Part shown: piece by piece, positions 16,806 to 25,713 of the stretch
Numbering within the stretch: position 1 is the stretch's first letter
Layout: the number at the start of each line of letters is the position of its first letter
Assembly (NCBI GenBank): GCA_017608295.1
Contig: JAFCGF010000012.1
Location: 1-50,260 of the forward strand
DNA length: 50,260 nt
Source of the DNA: Candidatus Woesearchaeota archaeon
GTDB lineage: Archaea > Nanoarchaeota > Nanoarchaeia > Woesearchaeales > JAGVZT01
Direction of reading: 5' to 3'
Position numbers and translations under genes: made by a program
Notes under the pieces: generated by a model
Told to the model about the DNA's origin: nothing
The model's input: only the letters and a program-made list of their open reading frames with translations
Databases searched by the model: none

Positions 16806-18077
16806 TTACCAGATCCTCGGATTAACAACATTATTGTTTTTAGAACCGAACCTGAAAGTTATCCCGAAAGAAATATTATATCTGTAATTCGTTTCAAGTT
16901 CACGCTGTCCGAGCATCAATTCCTCAGTACTTGCCGTTCCCTGTTTCAGGCCTATCTGGTTCTGAATGTATGAAAAGTCACCACCAATGTTGAATGAAAA
17001 TCCTTTTCCAAGATTGATATATGCCCATGCATTAGCTCCAAGGGAATACTGAGACCAGTTATTCAGATAGCTTGTCCCCCAAACACCTGCATCAATACTC
17101 CCCCATGTATCAATATATCCGAATGAAATATTCAAGCCATGTGTGAAACGCTGTTCGGACAGCTTGTTATGAATGGTTAAATCCATATAGTCGGAATACT
17201 CATAGGTAATTCCATAGAGAAAGCGAAATTGCTTGTGGCTGGCATCTGCATATTTAAAAAGGTTAAATTCAACCATAGGTCCTACAACCAGCTGCATATC
17301 AAGATTGCTGTAGTCACTTCTTAAGAATGAAGCTAACCCGCCAAGGCTGAAATGATCACCCAGGCTTTTTGCAAAAAGATTGTAGCTGGAGAAAGATGAC
17401 TGGGATGAAAAACTCGAGAAGATCAATGAATCACCATCATACAGGTTTAACTTTGCCTCGTTCAGCCTGAAACTGTTACTGGACTCCAGTTTGATCTCAG
17501 GAGTAACCTTGGTGACATATAATCCCCCATGGATCCCATAGCTTTTAGATGTCTTCTCGTTCATGATGCTCCCGCCGGCACTGATTTCAAAATTCCAGTT
17601 TCTCCAGGGATCCTTTATATTAAAGCTTGCATCATCTTCACTCAGTTCATCTATCAATAGGGTTAACTTCTTCCTGGCCGGGGTTTTCATCAGAAAAGGG
17701 ACCAAACCAAGTTTGGTGTGCTCCAACATTGTGGCACGCCTGATATCCTGCGTAGCATCAGCTGGAACGCTGAACACAGCCGTATCCCTGTGCATGCTGA
17801 ATCTCTTCCTGCCATTCAGCAGCATAGTATACTCCGTTCCCCCGCCTCCTGTCGCCATAGAGGTTACCAGGATATGCACGTCGGCATCCGTCCGCTCGTT
17901 GACATAATTCACCAAGGTGAAATTGGTCTTGAAGTAAGCTACATCACAACTCAGACAATCCAGGAAAATATTCAGAGCCTTATCACGGTCATTTGATACC
18001 GTATCATCGGTATTCTGTGACAAGCCATGACACAATGACCCGGTGATGATCAATATGATGAGAAGTAGTTTTTTCAT
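16806..18077 (-). CDS. Putative outer-membrane beta-barrel protein, unknown function
   Basis: The 423-residue protein has a signal peptide (1-20, ending GLSQ). The N-terminal 130 residues form a mixed domain (DCLSCDVAYFKTNFTLVNYV, DADVHILVTSMATGGGG, EYTMLLNG). The rest alternates short strands with aromatic ends (FRFLYGITYEYSDYMDL, GLNISFGYIDTWGS, YSLGANAWAYINLG, ending YRYNISFGITFRFG) as expected of an outer-membrane beta-barrel. I do not recognise the family. The two cysteines in LDCLSCD suggest a disulfide in the periplasm. It converges on the sulfatase gene with a 27-base gap and there is no operon partner. Confidence 0.65.
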   Translation of the reverse strand: MKKLLLIILIITGSLCHGLSQNTDDTVSNDRDKALNIFLDCLSCDVAYFKTNFTLVNYVNERTDADVHILVTSMATGGGGTEYTMLLNGRKRFSMHRDTAVFSVPADATQDIRRATMLEHTKLGLVPFLMKTPARKKLTLLIDELSEDDASFNIKDPWRNWNFEISAGGSIMNEKTSKSYGIHGGLYVTKVTPEIKLESSNSFRLNEAKLNLYDGDSLIFSSFSSQSSFSSYNLFAKSLGDHFSLGGLASFLRSDYSNLDMQLVVGPMVEFNLFKYADASHKQFRFLYGITYEYSDYMDLTIHNKLSEQRFTHGLNISFGYIDTWGSIDAGVWGTSYLNNWSQYSLGANAWAYINLGKGFSFNIGGDFSYIQNQIGLKQGTASTEELMLGQRELETNYRYNISFGITFRFGSKNNNVVNPRIW

Positions 18078-18203
18078 AACATAACAAACATACGTTCATC
18101 TTATGATAGAAACGTGGTGGAATTCCGCCAGGGAAAATATCGGTGGTTTTCATGGCTGACATTATTATTATTAATTTTGAATTACATACCCAAAAAATTT
18201 ATC

Positions 18204-18789
18204 ATGTTACTGGTTACTGTTCGTCGCTATTTTATCATCGGTTTCATTGTCGTACTGACATTTGCCGGTTGCAGAACAAGCACAAATGAAGAGAAGATTA
18301 CTTCTGATAAGCTTGTAGATATTTAATTTGTTAAGAGAGATCTTGACCGGATCAAAGAGGATGGGGTCCTGAAGGCCATCACTATCTTTGATCCGACAAG
18401 CTATTTTCTCTACTGGGGCCAGCCGCTCGGTTTTGAAAACGAACTTCTGGAAAGACTGGCCGAACACCTGGAACTGGAACTGGAGATCGTCGTTGCAGAT
18501 AACATGGACCTTAAAAAATCTCTTAACCATGTTGAACATGGGGGAAGGCGATATCATTGCCTACGGCCTGACTGTTACGGAACCCAGGAAAAAGCATGCT
18601 GAAAAGCACCAGTCGGAAACATACATTTGGGATGACGAAGTAGAAGATTATCTTCTTAAACTTTCAAATCCGAAGCATTACCGGGATGAGGTTGTAGGGT
18701 ATGGGTATATACGGGGAGAAGAACCATATAAATATGTGAGAGAAATTTTTACCCGATACGACCACTATAATCTGTTTATATCAATGTAA
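18204..18789 (+). pseudogene. Broken MltF-like (lytic transglycosylase/solute-binding) lipoprotein gene
   Basis: A lipoprotein start (MLLVTVRRYFIIGF, lipobox TFAGC) is interrupted by TAA at 18324-18326. The same frame then continues with RIKEDGVLKAITIFDPTSYF and GFENELLERLAEHLELELEI, the start of an MltF/SBP_bac_3-type domain. A one-base shift near 18510-18530, at an A-run, moves the frame to MGEGDIIAYGLTVTEPRKK. After about residue 130 the sequence jumps to a C-terminal-type ending (DEVVGYGYIRGEEPYKYV, REIFTRYDHYNLF). The rest of the binding domain and the whole lysozyme-like domain are absent. So there is one nonsense mutation, one frameshift and one large internal deletion. Confidence 0.8.
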
Positions 18790-18811
18790 TATTGTTATAG
18801 CTACCAATATT

Positions 18812-18856
18812 TCGAAAATCGGCTAATCGAAAATCGGCCAATCGTCCAATCAAAAC
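18812..18856. repeat. AATCGGC/AATCG repeats
   Basis: TCGAAAATCGGCTAATCG and TCGAAAATCGGCCAATCG stand in tandem, followed by TCCAATC. This belongs to the same dispersed family as 15117-15171, 29441-29502 and 30035-30075. Confidence 0.55.
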
Positions 18857-18966
18857 CCTTCCCCTGTCTTCACATCTGTTTCGGTGATAAACACTCCGTC
18901 ATCCAAGGTGAATGAGTTTCCTTGTAATCTTCCCACTCTTTACTTTTCTTATTCAAATCAGCATCA

Positions 18967-19908
18967 TTACAACTGGTAATCAACATACTTTGAGGGTACG
19001 GGCAGGGTTTCAATATGTGTTTTTGAAGGGATTGGCTTCATGAACCAATCCCGGATTTCAGCATTGAAGTGCCTGTCAAAATCCAATTTCCTTACCGGGC
19101 CTTTCATCCCTCTTTCCTTATGAAGGATGAGGGTTTTCATAAGAAGGGCTCCTGCAATATCTACCGTATGCAGTAATTTATCTTCCAATACAAGAATATT
19201 ATCAGTCATACTTTCATCTGCATATCTTACATTAACGGGAGGGGATTGACCCACAATCGGACCGGCATCCAGCTGCAGTGTCAGTTGGTGGATCGTTAGC
19301 TTAGAAGTTTCAGCATTCCGGTCTATTAAATCCTGAAAAGGCTGAGGTCCTGCACCATGGCCTGCAAGAAGGTCTGCAGGATGAAAATTGTAAATGCCGT
19401 ATTGCGGATAGTTGATGATCAGTTCATCAATGATTTGACCGAAAACACAAACCAGGATCACATCCGGATTCCATTTTTTTAACAATTTTCTGAAATATTC
19501 TGTTTTCACGGCTCCGGTATAAACCGGGATACCGCCTTCCAGACCTGATTCAATCATAGCCGTTTCCAGGCTGATGGTATCCTGCTGATCATACAACCGC
19601 CATATCCTTCTTTTTACAGATATTTTTGCGGCAGGATTTGCCGGATCATCTGTAACCAGCCCCATAATGTTTAATCGCACCGGATTCCGTTTTCTAAACT
19701 CTTTTAGTGTTTCCAATAACAGGTATCCCATGATATAACTTCCAAAAATTAGTACTCGTATTCCCTGCTTAGTTTTTGATTGGTTTTCCTTTTTTGATGG
19801 AAAAATCAATTGTCCCCAGGTGGAATCACCCACGTCAGTTATAATCTGTCTGCCCCTGTCATCATCAGTAAGATTCTGGTCTACAATATCTTCTGGATTT
19901 ATGGTCAT
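18967..19908 (-). CDS. Formyltransferase-domain protein (Fmt/ArnA-N-like)
   Basis: The 313-residue protein has one formyl transferase N-terminal domain: a Rossmann-type start (RVLIFGSYIMGYLLLETL at about 50), PDVILVCVFGQIID, then the catalytic region IYNFHPADLLAGHGAGPQPF with the Asn/His pair, and LDAGPIVGQ with the catalytic Asp. It would transfer a formyl group from N10-formyltetrahydrofolate to an amine. The C-terminal OB domain of methionyl-tRNA formyltransferase is missing, so a sugar or other small amine is more likely than Met-tRNA. The first 45 residues form an unusual extension (INPEDIVDQNL, GDSTWGQLIFPS). A mutated second copy of this 5' part occurs at 29085-29314. A -7-like TATTTTTG lies at 19947-19954 on the minus strand. 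Confidence 0.8.
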   Translation of the reverse strand: MTINPEDIVDQNLTDDDRGRQIITDVGDSTWGQLIFPSKKENQSKTKQGIRVLIFGSYIMGYLLLETLKEFRKRNPVRLNIMGLVTDDPANPAAKISVKRRIWRLYDQQDTISLETAMIESGLEGGIPVYTGAVKTEYFRKLLKKWNPDVILVCVFGQIIDELIINYPQYGIYNFHPADLLAGHGAGPQPFQDLIDRNAETSKLTIHQLTLQLDAGPIVGQSPPVNVRYADESMTDNILVLEDKLLHTVDIAGALLMKTLILHKERGMKGPVRKLDFDRHFNAEIRDWFMKPIPSKTHIETLPVPSKYVDYQL

Positions 19909-20012
19909 GCCGTTTTTTTTGATTTTAATGTAAATTCAGATAGACGCAAAAATAATGATAATCTGTTTTGAGATTTGAATCAGTTTCATTTTGCGTAGAT
20001 TTGAATCATGAT

Positions 20013-20039
20013 AAAAAATCCCGCCGCAGCGGGTTTTTT
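20013..20039. terminator. Hairpin terminator next to a tRNA 3' remnant
   Basis: AAAAAATCCCGC and GCGGGTTTTTT form a GC stem with flanking A and T runs around CGCA. It is placed exactly like the terminator at 30075-30108 relative to the tRNA 3' end. Confidence 0.75.
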
Positions 20040-20053
20040 GTGGACCCAACAGG
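20040..20053 (-). pseudogene. Remnant of a tRNA 3' end
   Basis: GTGGACCCAACAGG, the minus-strand 3' acceptor and part of the T stem, is identical to 30109-30122 in the tRNA-like gene; the identity includes six preceding T bases. The rest of the tRNA is not recognisable after this point. The stretch 20054-20156 holds nothing else I can name. Confidence 0.6.
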
Positions 20054-20156
20054 CCCATGAGTGTTTTCTATTGAGCTGACATACAATACTATAAAAATTA
20101 TAATATCAAAAAACAGGATAAAATTTGGTATAGCATGTTTGACACTAAAAAACTTT

Positions 20157-20427
20157 TCAAAAATCTTTCTCATACCAATCAACTCTCATAGCGTCTCCTT
20201 TTGAGTAGTATGTTTTTATTCTTTGCCTGCAAATTTCTGAATTGCAATCTTGCTCTGGTGAGGATGGTTTATTTATATCGGATGGGGCTCTGAAATACCA
20301 TTCCAGGTTCTTTGTAAAACAATCTACAGCCAATTTGCAAAGGAATTGCAAAAGAATCACCTTCCGGGAGAATATATTTACCGCTGATTACCAATTCACC
20401 TGATGTCGAACTAAGATCCAAAATCAT
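20157..20427 (-). pseudogene. Possible frameshifted small protein gene
   Basis: On the minus strand one frame from ATG 20427 reads MILDLSSTSGELVISGKYIL, EGDSFAIPLQIGC and YKEPGMVF before a stop near 20270. A second frame carries on with RAPSDINKPSSPEQDCNSE, SKGDAMRVDWYEKDF and stop at 20157. Joined near 20300 they would give one protein of about 85 residues with a plausible strand pattern. I do not recognise it. It overlaps the start of the next plus-strand gene by two bases. It may be a coincidence of open frames. Confidence 0.25.
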
Positions 20428-21304
20428 GAAAAATCTCGCAATCCTTTTAGCAGTTATACTAATATCAACTTCCTGCCACGCAGGAAAGAAAAAGTATATT
20501 TATTCTGACACAACTTTTAATCATATTGAATTTGCCGAAGTTACTGTTACCCTTGATAAGAAAACAAAGGACACTCTTCAAATAGAAGGGCTTCTGAAAC
20601 AAAAAACAATCATCAATGGTATTCCCTGTTATGGCAACATTAGCTTTGTTAAAAATTGGGAGTTAAAGAGCTTCACACTTGCCGATGCGTATACTTTTGG
20701 CGAATATCCTTTTCCAAAAGATACTTACATCGGGCTCAATGTAGATCGATTCGATCTAAAGACGCATTATCTGGTTGTAGCCGGAGCAGATTCAGTAAAC
20801 ACATGTAAATTCACATCCAATCAGTTAATTAATGGTCTTTCATGCGATAGCATCGAGGGGGCTGTTTTTACAACAGATTGGAATTTAAGAGCATGTATAT
20901 TAGGTGACGATGACACCATCGCAGGAAATGTACTGAAAAAAGGCACTCTTGCGGTGTTTGGCAAGAGTGGAAGCATCTATATTTATTGTTTGTATGATCC
21001 AATTATTCAAGGTTATCAATGTTCTGGAACTGACTATACAGGTTGGATGTGGATGGGAGGAGGTGGTATTCGTCTTTATCCCAACGGGCATCTAGCACTT
21101 TTTAAACCAGTAGATGATATTGAAGTCCAGGGTGTATTTTGCAAGCGGGAGTGTATATGGTTTTATGAAAGTGGTAAATTAAAAAGATGCACATCTGCAA
21201 AAGATCAAACGATAGATGGGGTATTACACAAGAAAAAGTTCACTCTCAAATTTGACGAAAAGGGAAATATAACCGAATCTTATAAAAGGAGATTTTTCAA
21301 TTAA
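20426..21304 (+). CDS. Hypothetical lipoprotein with internal sequence repeats
   Basis: The 292-residue protein has a lipoprotein-like signal (lipobox ISTSC, Cys about residue 17). The mature part holds repeated units of about 60-70 residues built on I-x-G-x-x-C, then an aromatic strand, then LKxCxLxxDxxIxG and KGT/KFT. Examples are INGIPCYGNISF, INGLSCDSIEGAVF, IQGYQCSGTDYTG and VQGVFCKRECIWFYESGKLKRC. This pattern resembles MORN-variant or antitoxin-like repeat proteins that list values and colours of a surface, but I cannot assign a family. It starts a run of four plus-strand genes with short gaps (20426-24565). Confidence 0.7.
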   Translation: MKNLAILLAVILISTSCHAGKKKYIYSDTTFNHIEFAEVTVTLDKKTKDTLQIEGLLKQKTIINGIPCYGNISFVKNWELKSFTLADAYTFGEYPFPKDTYIGLNVDRFDLKTHYLVVAGADSVNTCKFTSNQLINGLSCDSIEGAVFTTDWNLRACILGDDDTIAGNVLKKGTLAVFGKSGSIYIYCLYDPIIQGYQCSGTDYTGWMWMGGGGIRLYPNGHLALFKPVDDIEVQGVFCKRECIWFYESGKLKRCTSAKDQTIDGVLHKKKFTLKFDEKGNITESYKRRFFN

Positions 21305-21373
21305 TTTTTTTAAATTGCAATAGATAACCAAGCTGCCATTAGCAAAAAACAGGTTAACTTAACAACAGAAACC

Positions 21374-21760
21374 ATGAAAAATAAACACAAACCGAAAAGC
21401 AAACTCCATCTCCTGTCAATAGTATGGGGCCTTATTTTTACCTCATTTATGCTATTGGCAGTGGGCTCAAAGATCATTATCGCCATTGTTGAAGGTGACC
21501 CTAAAATGTTCTTTGAATTTCCAGAATCATTTTCTACCTGGGATGACCCACTCCCATACTTTTTAACTTACATGATTGGCTATGCTGTAATTTGGTGGAA
21601 GCCTCTATGGGGTTCAATAATTATCATTCTTGGCAGTATTTTTTATGTCATTATCGCCGGTTTCGATGGACCTCCAATATTTGCTGCTCCGGGATTTCTG
21701 GCAGGCCTTTTGTACTTGTTGAATTGGATTGTTACAAGAAAAAAACAAATCAAGAATTAA
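21374..21760 (+). CDS. Small integral membrane protein, unknown function
   Basis: The 128-residue protein has about four transmembrane segments: LLSIVWGLIFTSFMLLAVG, YFLTYMIGYAVIWW, GSIIIILGSIFYVIIAGF and GFLAGLLYLLNWIV. It has a basic N-terminus (KNKHKPKSKLH) and a basic C-terminus (RKKQIKN), so both ends are probably cytoplasmic. It resembles small DUF-type membrane proteins of Bacteroidota, with no catalytic residue visible. It follows the repeat lipoprotein by 69 bases and precedes the next secreted protein by 11 bases, which suggests one transcript. Confidence 0.7.
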   Translation: MKNKHKPKSKLHLLSIVWGLIFTSFMLLAVGSKIIIAIVEGDPKMFFEFPESFSTWDDPLPYFLTYMIGYAVIWWKPLWGSIIIILGSIFYVIIAGFDGPPIFAAPGFLAGLLYLLNWIVTRKKQIKN

Positions 21761-21771
21761 TACAAAAACTT

Positions 21772-22275
21772 ATGAAAACGAGATACATATTAATATTCCT
21801 TGCCATAATAACAGGTTTTCGGGCTTATTCTCAAGAGTCAAAATTACTTACGCAGACAAGTGATTTAACATTCTGTATTGACAGCTCAGAGTTTAAGATT
21901 GGATTTTTGAGAATTGAATTGGGAATGTCGGATGTTATTGAGATAATTGGACAACCCGATAGTATAAGAATTGATAGCGGATTGTTCAACTCAATGCCAA
22001 TTCATTATTATAAAGGCCTGATTATTTACTATTTAAATGATGGAGTTTTCGGAATTCTCGCTAACTCTGATAAATATATAACGCCAAACGGGATACATAC
22101 AGGATTATCCAGAGATAAAGTCTTTGAGATACTTGGTCTTGAGCAAAATGAGATACTTTCATCAAAGCATGAAATTGAATTTTCAGCTTGTCATAATGAC
22201 GATTACGTTATTCGATTTATTTTTGATAATTCCTTTATACTGAGAGGAATAATTGTAGCAATAGATTTTATGTAA
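21772..22275 (+). CDS. Small secreted protein, unknown function
   Basis: The 167-residue protein starts at ATG 21772, preceded by a short gap after the membrane protein stop. The open frame extends further upstream but inside the membrane-protein gene, and this start gives a proper signal peptide (KTRYILIFLAIITGFRAYSQ). The mature part has a GMSDVIEIIGQPDSI motif and a later GLSRDKVFEILGL motif, two copies of a SmpA/BLIP-like turn where a G-x-S/T-x-x-x-V-x-x-x-x-G motif starts a helix. It may be a BLIP-like or DUF-type periplasmic fold. The function is unknown. Confidence 0.7.
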   Translation: MKTRYILIFLAIITGFRAYSQESKLLTQTSDLTFCIDSSEFKIGFLRIELGMSDVIEIIGQPDSIRIDSGLFNSMPIHYYKGLIIYYLNDGVFGILANSDKYITPNGIHTGLSRDKVFEILGLEQNEILSSKHEIEFSACHNDDYVIRFIFDNSFILRGIIVAIDFM

Positions 22276-22291
22276 TCAAAAATTAAAAAGC

Positions 22292-24565
22292 ATGAAGAAT
22301 TTTAATAAAATTGCAATTGCCCTCGTATTTTTTCACTCGGTTAATGGACTAACAGTTTCTGCTCAGGAACCGGGAGACTATTTCAAGATTACAGTTGTTG
22401 ATGAACAGACCGGACGCGGAGTACCACTCGTCGAACTTATGACCACCAACGATATTAGATATTACACTGATAACAATGGCATAATAGCATTTTATGAACC
22501 TGGGTTAATGGACCAGGAGGTTTATTTTTATATCAAAAGTCATGGATATGAATATCCTGCGGATTATTTGGGATACAGAGGTAAGACGATCAAGACCACA
22601 AAAGGTGGCAGCACTTTAATCAAGATCAAACGTGATAATATTGCAGAACGACTCTATCGAATCACCGGTCAAGGACTGTATCATCATAGCCTGCTCCTGG
22701 GACAACCTGTGCCAATATATTATCCTGTTCTTAACGGTCAGGTTATGGGTCAGGATGCAGCCTTTGCCATTCCATACAATGGTAAGCTATACTGGTTCTG
22801 GGGGGATACCGACCGGCCATCTTATCCGCTTGGTAACTTCGCTGCCCCGGGCGCAACATCTGAATGGCCTGATAAAGGTGGGCTTGATCCAGGTATTGGG
22901 ATTAATCTCAACTATTTTGTTAACGAGTCGGGATTTTGCAAACCAATGTTTCCTTCAACCAAGTTTCCCGGTCCGGGACCAAGATGGATATCCTGTCCGA
23001 TGACCATCAAGGATGAAAATGGCAATGAACATTTGGTGGCTTATTATAAACGCATGAAAAACCTGGATAACTTCTATGAAATGGGCCTCGCAATTTTTAA
23101 TAATGAGACAGAAAACTTTGAGCAGCTGGTGCAATTTGACCTGAACACAAGCCTGTATCCAGTTGGGCGTCCTTTCAGGGTCACCGTTGAAGGACAGGAA
23201 TATTATTACTTTGCTCATTTATATCCAAACAACATGTTTGTCCGTGTAAAGGCAAACATGGACCAGTTAACTGATCCTAAGTCATATGAGGCTTTTACAT
23301 GTATGGTCACAGGTAGCAAATACAGCAAGTCCTCACCTATGCTTGATCGAGATCGTGATGGTCATTTAATTTATGCATGGAAGGCTAATACTGCGCACAT
23401 TGGTTACGGCCGGGAAAAGGAGATGATTTCAGAGGGCCATATGAAACCAGAGGAATCATGGTTCCACCTGCAGGACCTCTATTCAGGTGCCGCTGTTGAA
23501 GCCTTCTCAGGATCTGTTCAATGGAATTCCTTCCGCAAACGTTGGGTGATGATCGTTCAGCAAAATATAGGAGAAGTCTGGTACGCTGAGGGTGATTCTC
23601 CAGTTGGTCCATGGAATTATTCAAGCAAGATTGTAAGCCATCAAAACTATACTTTTTACCTCCCAACTCACCACCAGTACTTTGATCAAGATGGTGGCCG
23701 ACTTATCTATTTCGAGGGCACCTATACACACTCTTTCTCCGGTAATCCAGATCAAACCCCTCGTTACGATTATAATCAAATTATGTATCGTCTGGATCTG
23801 AATGATACCAGGCTTTATCTTCCTGCTCCTGTATACTTTATATCGGATGTTGAAGGAAAATCTAGGTATATGATGCGCAGTGCTGTTGATTCCTTAGATA
23901 AATGGAAAAACGTTAATGAAATTCCTTTTTATGCTTTTCCAGCAGATAGAAGGTTGGATGGAATGATTCCAGTTTACCTTGAAAAGAAAAATAAAAATAG
24001 CAGATTAAAAACAGAATTTCAAGCTATTGAAGGTGAAGCAGAAAGTCCGCTTTTTTACGGACTTCCTGGTTTAAACACTATGGAGGATCAAATATCAGGA
24101 ACATGGGAGTGTAAAGCAGATGATTATCCTTTTGCCATGAATCTATTACTTAGAGAAGATAAAATAACTGGATCGGTTTACAGCCAAATATTCGAATTTA
24201 AAAAAGGATCAATTTTAAATGACTCTTTGGAGCTTTTTATCAGAGATTCTGCCGAAAAGATCACCTATCTATTTACTGTTCAAATATCAGATGGGGAATT
24301 GAATGGAAAATATAAGGGAGTTGAAAATAATTTTTCAGGATTAGTAACAGGTAAACGTACGGATTTGATATGGAAACTAAATGCATCACCGGCTGTGATT
24401 CTCTTGTACGAATATCAAAATGAGGATGGGAAATATTACTACTCGACTGATTCCGGATTACCGAAGATGAAACGATCTGAAAAACCGGTTTGCCGGGTAT
24501 GGAAAAATCCTTCCACAACGCTGACATTGGATTACAAAGCAAAGCCTGTTCAATTAGAAAAATAA
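22292..24565 (+). CDS. Large secreted beta-propeller protein (DUF4185-like), possibly carbohydrate-active
   Basis: The 757-residue protein has a signal peptide (about 1-24, ending VSAQ) and an N-terminal carboxypeptidase-regulatory-like beta domain (30-110). A large five-bladed-propeller-like region follows (about 130-530) with AFAIPYNGKLYWFWGDT, SSPMLDRDRDGHLIYAW, GSVQWNSFRKRWVMIVQQ and WYAEGDSPVGPWNYS. These strand patterns are typical of DUF4185 and GH43/GH32/GH117-like propellers, where the opening WFWGDT is the usual first blade. A C-terminal lipocalin-like module (about 605-700; GTWECKADDYPFAMNLLLRED, DKITGSVYS) ends the fold. A glycosidase is possible but I cannot identify the catalytic acids. 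Confidence 0.65.
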   Translation: MKNFNKIAIALVFFHSVNGLTVSAQEPGDYFKITVVDEQTGRGVPLVELMTTNDIRYYTDNNGIIAFYEPGLMDQEVYFYIKSHGYEYPADYLGYRGKTIKTTKGGSTLIKIKRDNIAERLYRITGQGLYHHSLLLGQPVPIYYPVLNGQVMGQDAAFAIPYNGKLYWFWGDTDRPSYPLGNFAAPGATSEWPDKGGLDPGIGINLNYFVNESGFCKPMFPSTKFPGPGPRWISCPMTIKDENGNEHLVAYYKRMKNLDNFYEMGLAIFNNETENFEQLVQFDLNTSLYPVGRPFRVTVEGQEYYYFAHLYPNNMFVRVKANMDQLTDPKSYEAFTCMVTGSKYSKSSPMLDRDRDGHLIYAWKANTAHIGYGREKEMISEGHMKPEESWFHLQDLYSGAAVEAFSGSVQWNSFRKRWVMIVQQNIGEVWYAEGDSPVGPWNYSSKIVSHQNYTFYLPTHHQYFDQDGGRLIYFEGTYTHSFSGNPDQTPRYDYNQIMYRLDLNDTRLYLPAPVYFISDVEGKSRYMMRSAVDSLDKWKNVNEIPFYAFPADRRLDGMIPVYLEKKNKNSRLKTEFQAIEGEAESPLFYGLPGLNTMEDQISGTWECKADDYPFAMNLLLREDKITGSVYSQIFEFKKGSILNDSLELFIRDSAEKITYLFTVQISDGELNGKYKGVENNFSGLVTGKRTDLIWKLNASPAVILLYEYQNEDGKYYYSTDSGLPKMKRSEKPVCRVWKNPSTTLTLDYKAKPVQLEK

Positions 24566-24708
24566 GTGAAATCGTCCAACTGAAGTATATATATAGTATT
24601 TAATAGAGCTGGGAGTTATTTCGGCAATTCGATTATTAACTGATAATCACTGACAAAACTATATCCTTGAAGGAATTTTAAATAGTTGAGCCCCAGGGAA
24701 GTCTCTGC

Positions 24709-25713
24709 TTACTGCGAAGCAACTATAAGATTTATCTGGTTACTTAATCGAAAATCTACTTCTCCCAGGCATTTCATCGTAGAACCATCAATATTAACAT
24801 TGAATGTTTTCTTGCTGCCTGACTTAAGTTTTAATGATTTTGCAATACAGAATTTTTCAAAACCCCATTTTTCAGGATTATCCATTACACTTGCATCCCA
24901 GGTGCTCTTGAACTGTCCAATCAATTTCCGAAGGCCAATATCTTTTAAGGTGAAAAGGTGAAAATCTCCTGAACCCAGAGGGACAGACCGGGCAAGTGGA
25001 AGGTCTTTGCCAAGATCTCCGTTTACAATGATCATAGCCTGGTAAACACCTTCAGATACTAGCTCACCATCCACTACGATTTGCCATTTTCTTTTGCGTT
25101 TAAAGGGTGATTTTAATGTTCTGTTCATACAGGCAAGGCTGGCACCAATGAAAAAAGGGCCCAGATCACCAAATATCTGACTGAATATCCCTTTGTAATA
25201 TTTAATGAAACGATTCTCCGTATAGGTAGGGATTTCTCCGAAAATTTCAGCACCCCCATATCCTGCAAAATTCCGGGCCTTTGCACCACTTTCATGACTT
25301 ACAGCATTGATTATATCACATTTAATATTCCTTTTATTATTGATAGAATCAACAAAAACATTGATAGCATCATCGATCGTATCAGGCATTCCTAGCGTTT
25401 TTCCGATAAGATCAGCAGAACCTTTTCTGAGGAATCCAAGCATAATATCGTTTAGGTTGATTCCTGAATCGCAACATCCTTCCAATGCACTGTTGAACGT
25501 CCCGGAACCTCCGGCAGAAATAATGATCCGGCTTCCATCTTCAAGGCATTCACGCGTTTTCTCTCTAACTGCAGCATGGGTATCTACAGAATATAATGTC
25601 ACATTATGAAATCCATGACTCTCAAACAACGGAACAATATGTTTGACCTTACCCCAATCCTGAATAGACCCGGAAATGGTTGTAGCAATAACATCAATCC
25701 TTTTATTGTTCAT
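24709..25713 (-). CDS. Diacylglycerol kinase family protein with altered GGDGT motif
   Basis: The 334-residue protein resembles the DAGK/LCB5 lipid kinase family: an N-terminal nucleotide-binding fold, the IIISAGGSGTFNSAL block at residues 64-78, then GFLRKGSADLIGKTLGMP and GFAGYGGAEIF-like segments, and a beta-sandwich C-terminal domain. The catalytic GGDGT is GGSGT (Ser70), an exchange of the Asp that normally helps to bind Mg-ATP. The protein might have lost kinase activity or use another residue. It is the last gene of a minus-strand lipid set: its start overlaps the end of the PlsC-kinase gene by 11 bases. A substrate such as diacylglycerol, a sphingoid base or a polyprenol cannot be chosen from sequence. 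Confidence 0.75.
   Translation of the reverse strand: MNNKRIDVIATTISGSIQDWGKVKHIVPLFESHGFHNVTLYSVDTHAAVREKTRECLEDGSRIIISAGGSGTFNSALEGCCDSGINLNDIMLGFLRKGSADLIGKTLGMPDTIDDAINVFVDSINNKRNIKCDIINAVSHESGAKARNFAGYGGAEIFGEIPTYTENRFIKYYKGIFSQIFGDLGPFFIGASLACMNRTLKSPFKRKRKWQIVVDGELVSEGVYQAMIIVNGDLGKDLPLARSVPLGSGDFHLFTLKDIGLRKLIGQFKSTWDASVMDNPEKWGFEKFCIAKSLKLKSGSKKTFNVNIDGSTMKCLGEVDFRLSNQINLIVASQ

Noticed and set aside
18850..18930. Minus-strand stretch NSFTLDDGVFITETDVKTGEG ending in a stop
   Set aside because: It looks protein-like, but it is only about 30 codons between stops, has no start codon, and I cannot match it to a family.
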